NCBI GenBank assembly: GCA_016169945.1 | Contig: JADLSH010000106.1 | Coordinates: 372,001 to 436,000 of the forward strand | Length of the DNA stretch: 64,000 nt | Reading direction: 5' to 3' | From: Trachythela sp. YZ-2020 | Lineage: Eukaryota > Cnidaria > Anthozoa > Malacalcyonacea > Clavulariidae | Part shown: one piece after another, positions 20,428-30,562 of the stretch | How positions within the stretch are numbered: position 1 is the first letter of the stretch | Layout: the number at the start of each line of letters is the position of its first letter | Notes under the pieces: model-generated | What the model was told of the DNA's origin: nothing | Database searches by the model: none | Seen by the model: only the letters and a program-made list of their open reading frames with translations | Made by a program: the position numbers and the translations under genes

Positions 20428-23391
20428 TTAACATGCACGTTTTATGTTAGATTTAAAATTAGCAATAGTTTCCGAGGACTTTTGTGATGAAGAAAGGTAG
20501 TTCCAGACTTCCGCCCCTCTATATGAGAATGCATTTTTCATATTGTTTGTTTTTGGTTTAGGTAATGTCAAATTGGCTCTCGATTGTCTTGTGTTATGGT
20601 CGTGTACGTCACTAATATTTGTAAACATATCACACAAATAATCAGGAACCATTTTGTTTTTTACCTTATACATGAAAATTGAAAGTTGTTGGATCCTTCG
20701 TTTTTCGAGGTTGGGAACTCCTAGCTTACTTAATATGTCAGCTGATCGTGTCGTGTAATTCTCACGTGTGATTATTCGAAACGCCCTGCTCTGTAACTTT
20801 TGTAGTTTATCTGCTAATGTTTTCCCTAGACAACCCCACACTTGAGCACAATAATCGAAGTAAGGTTGGATTATGGATTGGTATATTGTTATTAGGGTAT
20901 TGTATTCAATTGTATCTCGAAGTCGTCTGAGTATACCGAGGCCTGAAGTGACCTTTTTTGAAATGTGTTCGACCTGCGCTGACCAGCTTAGAGACTCATC
21001 TATCATTAGGCCCAACGATTTTGTCGTTTTAACTCGTTTAATTTCTAAATTACCAACATTGATAACCGGATCAAAAGTTACTTGGCTAAGCCTTTTCTTG
21101 GTACCAATTATCATATATTCGGTTTTACTGTTGTTTAAAGTTAATTTATTTGCGGATAGCCAATTTGCAACATTGTTTAAATCGCCATTCAATGTTTCTT
21201 CAATTACTTTAATATCATCACTTGTTGTTGCAATTTGGGTATCGTCTGCAAACATGTCTGCTTTTGCCCTGTTTAGACACTTTGGTAAGTCATTGATGTA
21301 AATTAAAAATAGCAATAGGCCTAAACCAGAGCCTTGCGGTATGCCTGTTTTCATAATCGATGGGCTTGATGTATTACCATTCACACAACAGTACTGGGTC
21401 CTATTTGATAGATACGACTCCAGCCAGCGATGCGCTGTTCCTTTTATTCCATAACTTGCTATTTTGTTTAAAAGTATGTTATGGTCGACAGTATCAAATG
21501 CTTTTTTTAGGTCCAGAAACACAATCCCATTTAGTTTTCCAATGTCAATGTTTTTATACCACTCGTTAGTAATATCCAGCAGTGCTGTAACAGTTGAGTG
21601 TTGTGGTCTAAATCCGTGTTGGCAATTTGTAAGTAGGTTAAAGTCATGTAAATAATTATAGATTTGGTTATGAATCAGCTTTTCCGCAATTTTGGCAACT
21701 ACTGAAATAACGGATATCGGTCTGTAATTGGTCATTTCATCTTTAGCTTCAGACTTAAATATCGGAGTAATCCTAGCGATTTTCCAATCATTGGGAAATA
21801 TGCCTGTTATAATGGAGTGGTTAAATATGGATGTTAGAAATGGTGCAATAACTGATGCTGAAATTTTTAAGATACGAGCTGAGATACCATCAATTCCAGA
21901 TGCTTTGTTGGGCCCTAAACCGTGGAGTAGTTTTAAAACATCACTTTCTAGAATTTCTTGAAAGCTAGGGAGCCCATTAACTGGATGGTTTATATCACTA
22001 AGAAAACTATCCGGTGAAATACTCGATCGAGGAATTTCGTTCGCAAGTTTTTCTCCCAGTTCAACAAAATATGTATTAAAGGCATCTGGAATCAGAGTTT
22101 CATAAATTATTTCACCATTCCTATCTTTCATTTCTGGGATTTTATTTTTATTTGACGTTCTATTCATCAATTCGTTGAGTGTTTTCCATGTTTGTTTTAA
22201 ATTTCCTGAATTGCTATGTAGTTTGCCTTGATAATACGAACATTTTGTATCTTTAATTTCCCTATTGTATTGGTTTTTAGCCTTTTTGAAGACGGACCAG
22301 CTGTTAATTGTATTATCTGCTTTAGCTTTTCTGTTTAAGAAATTGATATGGCGTTTTTTTTCAATTAGATCTATTGTTAGCCAAGGTAGCCGCTTATTGG
22401 CCACCTTCCGTCTTTTTAGTGGGGCATGATTGTTCCAGATTTTGAAGAATTTATTCTTCCAAATCTGCCAAGATATATTTGGATCGTATTGATCCAGGTC
22501 AAAAGCATTAAAGGAATTTTTCAAGTCTTGCAAGAATATTTGTTCATTGAAATGTTTGTAGTCGCGGTATTCAATTATTTTTGCATTTTCTTTGGAAAAT
22601 TTAAATTTTCTAATGCCGTAAATAAGATAGTGATCACTTATACAAACAGTTGACACTCCTTTCGAAATAATATTATTAGAATTTGTTGTATAGAAGTGAT
22701 CGATCAATGTCCGAGTATCTTTAGTAACTCTTGTAGCGCCACTTATCAATTGTTGATATTGATACAGTTCTGTAATGAATTTGAGTTCCGAAGCTTGGGG
22801 AGATAAATTTCCGGATAATAGGTCATAATTTACATCTCCTACAATAATACTTTCTTTAGAGTCATTATCGATTAATTGTAAACAGTTCTCAAATCTATAA
22901 AGAGTGTCAATTGGATCATTTGGTGGTCGATACCACGTTGTAATTAAGAAAGGTTTGACGTTTTGTTTAGTAATTTGTATTGTAAGGATTTCAATTTCAG
23001 GATCATTCAGGTCATTCCGGAGTAGAAAATTTATCGAATCTCTAACGAAAAAACCGATACCACCACCAAATCTATTTCTGCTTTTGGAAATCCAATTGTA
23101 ACCCTGAATGGCTATTGATTGTGTTGGCACACTGTCGTCCATTCGGGTTTCATTAATCGCGAGAACGTCAATTTCCTTATCATTCATGCAGATCCTAAGT
23201 TCGTCAATATGTTTAGGTAGACTTGTTATGTTTAAGGAAGCTATTTTGAAGCCTCGAATAGCCGGAACTAATCGGTCTTGCTGGTTGACCACATTCGAAT
23301 TGTGCTCATAGGATAGGGTTGACTTTCTGGTTTTGCGCATTGTGTTTCGTTTAGTATTGTTAATATTAGCCCCTATGTTAATTGATTTCAT
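20428..23391 (-). CDS. LINE B ORF2: intact endonuclease-reverse transcriptase
   Basis: This is an uninterrupted 987-codon frame, a full length for CR1/L2 ORF2. Residues ~45-270 are an APE endonuclease: IASLNITSLPKHIDEL, INETRMDDS, GGGIGFFVRD, IIVGDVNYD, TLIDHF and CISDH. Residues ~480-760 are the reverse transcriptase: NYRPISVISVVAKIAEKLI, GIVFLDLKKAFDTVDH (motif A), GIPQGSGLGLLLFLIYINDL (motif B, with L where P is usual in GP) and FADDTQIA (motif C). The C-terminal part (residues ~770-987) includes YFDYCAQVWG and LQSRAFRIIT. All catalytic residues I can check are present, so the protein could be active. ORF1 lies 45 bp upstream. Confidence 0.93.
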   Translation of the reverse strand: MKSINIGANINNTKRNTMRKTRKSTLSYEHNSNVVNQQDRLVPAIRGFKIASLNITSLPKHIDELRICMNDKEIDVLAINETRMDDSVPTQSIAIQGYNWISKSRNRFGGGIGFFVRDSINFLLRNDLNDPEIEILTIQITKQNVKPFLITTWYRPPNDPIDTLYRFENCLQLIDNDSKESIIVGDVNYDLLSGNLSPQASELKFITELYQYQQLISGATRVTKDTRTLIDHFYTTNSNNIISKGVSTVCISDHYLIYGIRKFKFSKENAKIIEYRDYKHFNEQIFLQDLKNSFNAFDLDQYDPNISWQIWKNKFFKIWNNHAPLKRRKVANKRLPWLTIDLIEKKRHINFLNRKAKADNTINSWSVFKKAKNQYNREIKDTKCSYYQGKLHSNSGNLKQTWKTLNELMNRTSNKNKIPEMKDRNGEIIYETLIPDAFNTYFVELGEKLANEIPRSSISPDSFLSDINHPVNGLPSFQEILESDVLKLLHGLGPNKASGIDGISARILKISASVIAPFLTSIFNHSIITGIFPNDWKIARITPIFKSEAKDEMTNYRPISVISVVAKIAEKLIHNQIYNYLHDFNLLTNCQHGFRPQHSTVTALLDITNEWYKNIDIGKLNGIVFLDLKKAFDTVDHNILLNKIASYGIKGTAHRWLESYLSNRTQYCCVNGNTSSPSIMKTGIPQGSGLGLLLFLIYINDLPKCLNRAKADMFADDTQIATTSDDIKVIEETLNGDLNNVANWLSANKLTLNNSKTEYMIIGTKKRLSQVTFDPVINVGNLEIKRVKTTKSLGLMIDESLSWSAQVEHISKKVTSGLGILRRLRDTIEYNTLITIYQSIIQPYFDYCAQVWGCLGKTLADKLQKLQSRAFRIITRENYTTRSADILSKLGVPNLEKRRIQQLSIFMYKVKNKMVPDYLCDMFTNISDVHDHNTRQSRANLTLPKPKTNNMKNAFSYRGAEVWNYLSSSQKSSETIANFKSNIKRAC

Positions 23392-23436
23392 AATAGTATA
23401 AAAATAGTCAATATCGCTATGCTGGAATTCATTTAG

Positions 23437-24280
23437 TCAACTCTTGAGGAATTCAATCAAGTTCTTTGCTAAAAGTGCAGTTCCCTGACTATTTAAATGT
23501 AGTCCCGATGCATTTAATTTAGTAGCATCTATGTTAGCGTGACGTATAAACTGCCACTTAAATTTACTACAAAGCTTAGCTAGTAAGGTATTAGTTTTAT
23601 CTATCTTAATGTTGATGATCGGGTCCTGTCTCTTAATTATTTCAGAAATAGCTATTTTTGATAAACTTTGGGACACGATACCTTGACACAAGGATTTCAT
23701 TTCATCTGTAATTTCTTCTGGATCTTTCCGTTGGACGTCGTTAGTCCCTACGTGTAGAATTACGAGCTTAGGCTGTTTCTTCATTGTGGGCTGTACGTAG
23801 TGGCTCATGTCGTTAATTGTTGCTCCAGGAAATGTTTTGATATTGACCTTTTCACCCGTCGATCGGCTGAGTTTAGGCGATTTAATCATCTTTATCATGG
23901 AATCCCCTCAGATTGCTATGGGACCTTCTGTTGTCTTAGACTTGGGATAGCGATCCTGGTTAGGTCGTTGTTGGGCTCGCGTATTGGTCGTGACAGTTTT
24001 GCCAAGCCGGCCAGAAGAGGATTCCTTATTGCCAGAATTATTCTGGCTCGTAGTCAGTGCGACATGAGGCAGGCTTCGTTCTTCAGTTGGTTCGGCATCG
24101 CTGTCACTGAGGACTTCATATCTGTTAACATTCGCGTTGCTAGCGGCTGTTTTGGGTGGATTCTTGCTAGTTTTACCGACTTTCGATTTCTTATTGACAG
24201 TATGCCAAGTGTCAATTTGATTTTCGATTCTACTGGGTTGGGATTGATCAAGTTGTATTAGCTTAATTGCCGTACTTTAC
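23437..24280 (-). pseudogene. LINE B ORF1: SGNH hydrolase protein with one stop
   Basis: A minus-strand frame is open from about 24,280 down to a stop after FLKS (~23,437), except for a TGA at about 23,914. That stop falls just before the esterase block I (GDSMIKMIK). The other blocks are FPGATINDMSHYV, LHVGTNDVQ and GLHLNSQGTAL. The N-terminal 110 codons are polar and serine-rich. No ATG is seen at the 5' side, so the copy is probably 5'-truncated at about 24,290. ORF2 itself is intact, so a single nonsense change in ORF1 is the main lesion. Confidence 0.8.
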
Positions 24281-24589
24281 TTGCACAGTAGGCCTATATA
24301 TCATCCGTCAGGGGAAAATCAGCTTCAAATTGCACCATATGCACCATATTACCTTAATATACCAATATTTCTGTGCGACAACGTTCGAACAACCCGACCT
24401 TAATTATTTTGTGATATACTCAGTTCATCCTATTTTGTCGCTCAAGTTTCCCCAAATTCATTAGTCCCTTTAACTCCGATCGATGCAGCTTACAAGTTAT
24501 AAAGACGAAAAAGTTAAAATAGGTAAACAGTGGTTGAACTAAGTACACACTTGGGAAGATGTTGAAATTTTATTAGCAAATATAAAGCA

Positions 24590-25149
24590 TGTGATGCTTT
24601 AAATGATATCAACAACGCCGCAGTAGGATTAGTAGAAGAGAAAAAAAGGCTAATAAAAATTATAAACTATCCAGAGCGGGTTGGAAAGAACCAGTTGTAC
24701 CTGAGTTTACAAGTGTTAACGACCCTTCAGATAGACTACATCGCACTGGCACTGTTCAACCAGTTGGTCACAAACAACACAGTAACGAGGTGACTAATGC
24801 GGACAATGATGTTAACTTAGTAAATCGAAGTCGGTTTCCACGCACAAACTCTAAATCATTAATTCAGCCTAAGAAAATAAACACTCGAGCTCGGAATTTT
24901 GAATGGATAGGCAGTCTCCCCCTTATCGATTTACCTAACCCGTCTAAAAATGATATCAAGAACGCCGCCAGTGGGATTAGTACAAGAGAAAAAAAGGCTA
25001 ATAACAATTATAAACCACCCAGAGCGGATTGGAAAGGCCGCGTAAACAGAAATAATGTAAATAATTACCCTTTTTTCGGCGTCGCTATCAAAACAGAACC
25101 CCACCGATTCGAGGATTTCGCAGTACAAAGGACTGGCGAGAGTATTTAG
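24590..25149 (+). pseudogene. LINE C ORF1 remnant with an internal duplication
   Basis: The frame 24,790-25,149 encodes a basic, Asn/Lys-rich segment (NPSKNDIKNAASGISTREKK, RADWKG) of no recognised domain. It sits immediately upstream of the LINE C endonuclease, where ORF1 belongs. Nucleotides 24,603-24,687 and 24,951-25,036 are related (GATATCAACAACGCCGCAG against GATATCAAGAACGCCGCCAG), giving a duplicated peptide spaced ~348 bp. The upstream copy is out of frame. Confidence 0.5.
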
Positions 25150-25189
25150 ACCTTGTTCACAGGACAACCCGGGATCAACAATACAGAAT

Positions 25190-28021
25190 ATGAACTTAAA
25201 ATACCGACACCAAACCTCGCATAAAATACCGACACCAAATGAAACCCGATATAATACCAACAATCCCGTCCATATTACAGACCGTTCTAGAACGTCTAAA
25301 CAGCACAAGAGACACAAAAATTGCTATATCCCCTCCCCCCACCTAATCCATATCTCAACTGTTAACCATGCTGATAACATTAACAAAATACCTAAAGAAG
25401 TGATGCTTCCATGTTTCTTCTTACCAAATTCCCGCTCACTCCTTCCAAAGTTGGACGAATTAACTGCACTTCTAAGTTTCAAACCTGTTGATATTGTCGC
25501 AATAACTGAGTCATGGTTTCATGAACACATAGACAACAGCTATTTGTCAATTAATGGTTACAATTTATTTCGTAGAGATCGCGCAATTGGTCGAGGTGGG
25601 GGAGTTTGTGCTTACATCAAAAACGACATTCCTTGTATACGACGGGTAGACCTAGAAAGTGAAAATGTGGAATGCTTATGGTTGATCCTACGACCTAAAC
25701 GCCTCCCTAGACCTCTTTCTGGTATCGAAATTTGTGTCGTGTGCCATCCACCTGGTCTGGCAGTATCAGAGCACGACGATCTTTGACCTACTCCGAAATA
25801 AACACCCTGACCACGGTCTAGTAATCTTGGGCGATTTTAATGATCTTGAAATACGCACTTTGATCTCTAGTCAAAATCTTAAACAAGTTGTTGACCAACC
25901 TACTAGAGTATCAGCAATTCTTGATCTTATCCGTACAAACTTGGATACACTATATGATCGTCCTATGGTCCTCGCCCCATTGGGATCCAGTGACCATAAT
26001 ATTATACACTGGCTACCGTCTGTCGATAGCATTACCAACCACAGCACACAAGTAAAATCTGTTAAATCCTTAGTACGCCGCTATCCTAGATCAGGGATCG
26101 ATACTTTCGGAAGATGGATTACCACACACGATTGGTTTTGTGACCTTGAATCCAATCCTACGGTTGATAGCTTGGCAGTTTCGTTTACAAAGTTAACAGA
26201 AAGTATTGACCGAATCTTCCCACAACAGACGTCCAAACGTCCAAAATAAAACAGCTGATCAAAGATCGACAAAAGGCGTTTCATGGTCAAAATATAATCT
26301 TGTGGAGATCGTCGATATATAAGGTACAGCATGAAATCAAGGCGAGGAAAATATCGTACTATAAAACAAAGGTGCGCCATTTAAAGAAGGAAGACTGCCG
26401 TATGTGGTGGAAAAATGTGAACAAAATGGCAGGAAAATCTGAGAAGAATCACTCCTTCTCGCTCGAGGGAATAACCCTGGATCAATCAGAATTAGTTAAA
26501 GTCTTGAATGTGTTCTATGCATCGGTGAATAGTGACATTCCACCTCTTGATCTAGCGGAACTTCCAGCATTTCTTCCAGCCAAAGAACCCGTCCCAAATG
26601 TACAACCGCACGAAGTATCCAAAACACTCTTAGAAATTAAATCTTCTAACGCCCATGGTCCGGATGACGTTCCCTGTCGTATCCTAAAAGAGTTTGCCTA
26701 CGAATTAGCCGAATCTGTTGCAACCATCTTCAACGCATCACTTACATCTGGAATTGTTCCTGCAATATGGAAAGATTCCAACATCACACCATTTCCAAAA
26801 TCAGAACCTCCTACCTGCGAAGGTGACACTAGACTCATTTCACTAACACTCTGTCTGTCAAAGGTTCTTGACGATTTCGTGGTCAGGTGGATGATGACCG
26901 ATATTGAAGACAAGATTGACCCTAAGCAATTTGGATGCTTGAAAGGAACATCGACAAGTTACTGTCTTCTGGACATGATCCACACTTGGTTGTGCAACTT
27001 AGACTCTCCTGAAAAACATCTTAGACTTTGTTTCCTTGATTTTGCAAAGGCGTTTGACCGTATAGGGCATAATTTGTTAATATTAAAGCTGTTGGACCTA
27101 GGTGTTAGATCGTCCTTGTTACCTTGGATCATCAACTTCCTGACTAACCGCCGACATCGGGTCAAACTTGGAGGAAAAACTTCAGATTGGTTGCCAATGA
27201 ATGCAGGTGTTCCCCAGGGAACTAAACTCGGACCAATTTTGTTTCTGATTATGATAAACGACCTCGATGTGAAGACGCGCGCAACGGATATTTGGAACTA
27301 TGTGGATGACATATCAACATCTGAAAATATCACAAAAGGCAGCAATTCAAAGATTCAGTCCTGCCTAGATTCAATCAATTCTTGGGCCTCGTGTAACCTT
27401 ATGAAACTTAATCCCAAAAAGTGCAAGGAACTACGTGTTTGCTTTCTATCACCACTGTTAATTGACGGTCACACGCTTGATGTTGTGAGGTCTCATAAAG
27501 TGCTTGGTCTGGTTATTCAAAGTGATCTAAAATGGAATGATCACATAGAATCAGTTGTATCCAAGACCTCTAAACGTTTATATATCATCCGCATATTACG
27601 GCGAGGTGGCGTTCCCGCGGAGGATTTATTGAGTATATACTTTGCCTTAATACGATCGGTTCTGGAGTACTGTTGCGTTGTATGGCACCACGCCCTACCT
27701 TTGTACCTCGCCGATGAGTTAGAGCGAGTGCAAAAACGAGCGCTGAGGATTATTTTACCGGGCTACTCTTATAGAGCAGCCTTGGCAGGCCTTGGGTGTT
27801 CCAGATTGGATGAAAGGCGAGAAAAACTATGCCTCAATAATATGAAAAGCATAGAAAAAGAAGGACCTCTGTCAAAATATGTTCCATTGACCAGGGCTAG
27901 TACAAATGATTACGATCTTAGAAACTCGAACACGTTAACAACAATAAAATGTCGAACAGAAAGATATCGCCGTAGTTTTTTTCCCAGTACAGTAGCTTTA
28001 TTAAATAAACAGTACCAGTAA
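25190..28021 (+). pseudogene. LINE C ORF2: Rex1/CR1-like endonuclease-RT with two frameshifts
   Basis: The endonuclease spans 25,190-25,786 (LLPKLDELTALL, ITESWFHEHID, GRGGGVCAYIKND) and 25,734-26,249 (VILGDFNDLE, ILDLIRTN, LGSSDHNI), joined by a frameshift near 25,785. A second shift near 26,245 leads into a clean 573-codon frame with the reverse transcriptase: LCFLDFAKAFDRIGH (motif A), AGVPQGTKLGPILFLIMINDL (motif B) and YVDDIS (motif C). The C-terminal RALRIILPGYSYRAAL block follows. YVDD in place of YADD is usual in this LINE group. Only two lesions separate it from a full-length copy. Stop at 28,021, then a 3' UTR of ~210 bp. Confidence 0.9.
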
Positions 28022-28065
28022 AGAAATTTAAGTGTGTTACTTAAATATGATTTTAGAAATAGTGC

Positions 28066-28165
28066 ATAAGATTTCTAAACTTGATGCAATTTAACTTTTA
28101 TGCATGTAAATATAAGATTTTTAACTTGATAGAATTTAACCTTTTATGCATGTAAATATATATAG
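28066..28165 (+). repeat. LINE C 3' UTR 48-bp tandem duplication
   Basis: Two tandem copies of a unit containing AACTTGATGCAATTTAAC and TTTTATGCATGTAAATATA. The LINE ends at about 28,255 in a TAATAATAATAATAA tail. Confidence 0.75.
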
Positions 28166-28259
28166 TACCAGTTTTCATAATCTTGTAAACGCACCGTAAT
28201 TCAATTCATTGCGAAGGTGTGTATTTTAAACCATTAATAATAATAATAATTTTAATAAT

Positions 28260-28835
28260 TAATGTTCTTGTCTAAACGCTAAGGCCCTAATTATTACCAT
28301 CCTACTGTAATAACGAGCGTCAGAGGATAAGGTCTGAGGGCATTATCACAGGGACAAAAATAAAAGCTACGCTTTCAGGAATGACAACATTCTTGGGGAA
28401 TGACAAATTCTTTCAGGAATGACAAAATATCTATGCATATTTAACCTTCTTTGTTACTTGGCGGCGGTTTAAATCGGGGCTCGAGGCAAATTACCCCTAC
28501 CACTCCGGGTTCGATTCTCACTGCTAGCACTTGAATATTTTTGGGACTGCCATGCAGCAAGCTAAACTCCAAATCAAAAATTGTGATAAATATCCCGTAA
28601 TGCATTGTATAATCATAGAATTCTTATGATGTAGGCTTGTTGAAATATATGTAGGCCTATTAATTGTAAACTACATTTGTTTTTATATGATAAAAGACCA
28701 GTCCTTTCAAATTGACCCGAGCCTTTGAAAAAATACTATGTGCATATTCGCCTTGACTCATGGTAAGTTTTCCAAAACGAATCGATAGAATAAGTTAACG
28801 AAACACAGGGCCTAAAGAGATAATCTAATTGCCGC
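28260..28835. other. Non-coding; possible SINE B-box at 28,500-28,520
   Basis: No supportable gene. CCGGGTTCGATTCTCA near 28,506 resembles a tRNA-type B box, but no matching A box or folding tRNA is visible. Confidence 0.35.
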
Positions 28836-28837
28836 GC

Positions 28838-28945
28838 CTCCCGACAAAAAGGCGCGAGTTGCGACAAGATGGTACGACTCGTGAAAAAAGACGCAACTCG
28901 CGACTAAAAGGGGCGACTCGTGAATAAATGACTCGAGTAAACGTT
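28838..28945 (+). repeat. Tandem GCGACTCGTGAA-type repeat
   Basis: About five ~20-25-bp units built around GACTCGTGAAAAAAG, or its complement-like CGCGAGTTGCGAC. The same motif family, in the opposite orientation and in longer array form, occurs at 45,510-45,645. Confidence 0.6.
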
Positions 28946-28949
28946 TGGC

Positions 28950-29640
28950 AGGCTTTTGTTTTGGCATTCGTTTAGACTTGGTATATTTCCACTATAAAAT
29001 CAGTTACTTAGCCTACCAACCTGTCTTTCAACTGAAAAAGTCTTAGTATGACCTGTATCGATAGGCCGCACCAAATGGCTATAGGTTCGCTTGCTTGAAA
29101 ATGTTCTTGAGAGAACATTTTCTCAAAATTGTTATGTATAGTGTACAAGTTCTTACAATTGTTACGTGTTGTGTACTCTATCTGCTTTTCTATTAAAACC
29201 AAGGTGACACAACTTGTACTACACATTCTCTGCTGTTGTCTTCGCAAAAATATATGCATGGATTCACAACTCACTATAAAGTTCAAAAATGCTTATCAAC
29301 AGCTGATGTAGAAGTAAGAAAATCACCAGAGAATCTCGTTATCTTCAGTAAAATTTAAGCTTATCCCGACGTATATTTATCTACCCTACTGTCCGTGATT
29401 CGTACAACGTATTTTTATCGAAGGGATAACTATCTATCGAATAGAAAAATTATCCATCCGGGATAATTTATCCACTTTTGTAGAACCGGCCCCTGACAGG
29501 AGTATGCTATACCATATAATATTGGCAAACAGTTGAACACCAATGCTATATGAATGAAGGTAGATTGTTAATATAAAGCAGGGGAACAATCATTTTCCGA
29601 TTACGGAACTAGTACCTGATCAAACAACTTCACTATATTA
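28950..29640. other. Non-coding; hAT-like end at 29,483-29,497
   Basis: AT-rich with ATCGAA/TATCC-type repeats at 29,395-29,475. It ends in GAACCGGCCCCTGA, an end also seen at 46,155-46,170. No gene is supported. Confidence 0.35.
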
Positions 29641-29903
29641 TTACTAGAAATACATGCATGCAGAACCCCCTCGCCCATTAGAACCCAAGCAATTATACTC
29701 CCCAAAAGTTATTGTAACACGAATTGCTGAGTTGATCATTGTAACCATGGTAACAAGCAACCGGCCGTATATTTCTTATATTTTTTGTACAAGATGGCAA
29801 AATAGTGATAAGGTTTGTACTTTTAACTGTAAAATTATCAATTGCCCAACTATAAAAAGTAGCCATCTTGCCAATCATGATGTTGCTAGGTACCAATTTT
29901 CTC

Positions 29904-30087
29904 TCGGTTTTAACTTGCGCATGCGCATAACTTACAAAAAGGTCGAGTCCCATCCCGTCAATGACAAAACAAAATGGCGGATGACTTTGCATTCCTCGGT
30001 TTTAACTTGCGCATGCGCATAACTTACAAAAAGGTCGAGTCCCGTCCCGTCAATGACAAAACAAAATGGCGGATGACTTTGCATTCC
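29904..30087 (+). promoter_or_regulatory. 92-bp tandem duplication with NRF1- and YY1-like sites
   Basis: Units 29,904-29,995 and 29,996-30,087 differ at one visible base. Each holds TTGCGCATGCGCATAA, matching the NRF1 consensus, and CAAAATGGCGGATGA, matching YY1-type sites that often overlap the start codon of TATA-less animal genes. The second ATGGCGG opens a 15-codon frame (MADDFAFQNVFTYPG) ending at a GTAAAT donor-like site at 30,111. This could be a duplicated promoter and first exon. No downstream exon was identified. Confidence 0.4.
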
Positions 30088-30562
30088 AAAATGTTTTCAC
30101 ATACCCGGGCGTAAATATCCGAGCGGAATTAGTACCCTCGCACGGCGCTTCGCGCCTATGAAGGCCCGTTCTGGTCAAAATGCAGCATTTAATATTTTGT
30201 TGTTGTTCAATTAATATTACACATGGATGGAATAAATATTCTATACACATGTTTAATTTTATATAACCGTGGAATTAATTTTTGCTTAACTTTAAATTAG
30301 TTTCATTTTACTAGTGGCATTAATATTTTGTATAAATTCCTAGAATTAATTTTGTACGTAAGCAATAATTTCATGTGTTTTAATTATTTATTTGGCATTG
30401 ATCCGAGATTTCACACATATAATTAATTTTCTCTGTAACTTGAATTATTTTTGTCTGTTTTGGAATTATTTTTTTCACTTTGGCAGCCTGTTCGCGGGTG
30501 AGCTCGAACCCGCAATCAAGGCCGCAATTCCCGCTAAAAAGAGAATAAACATTGCGGACTAA

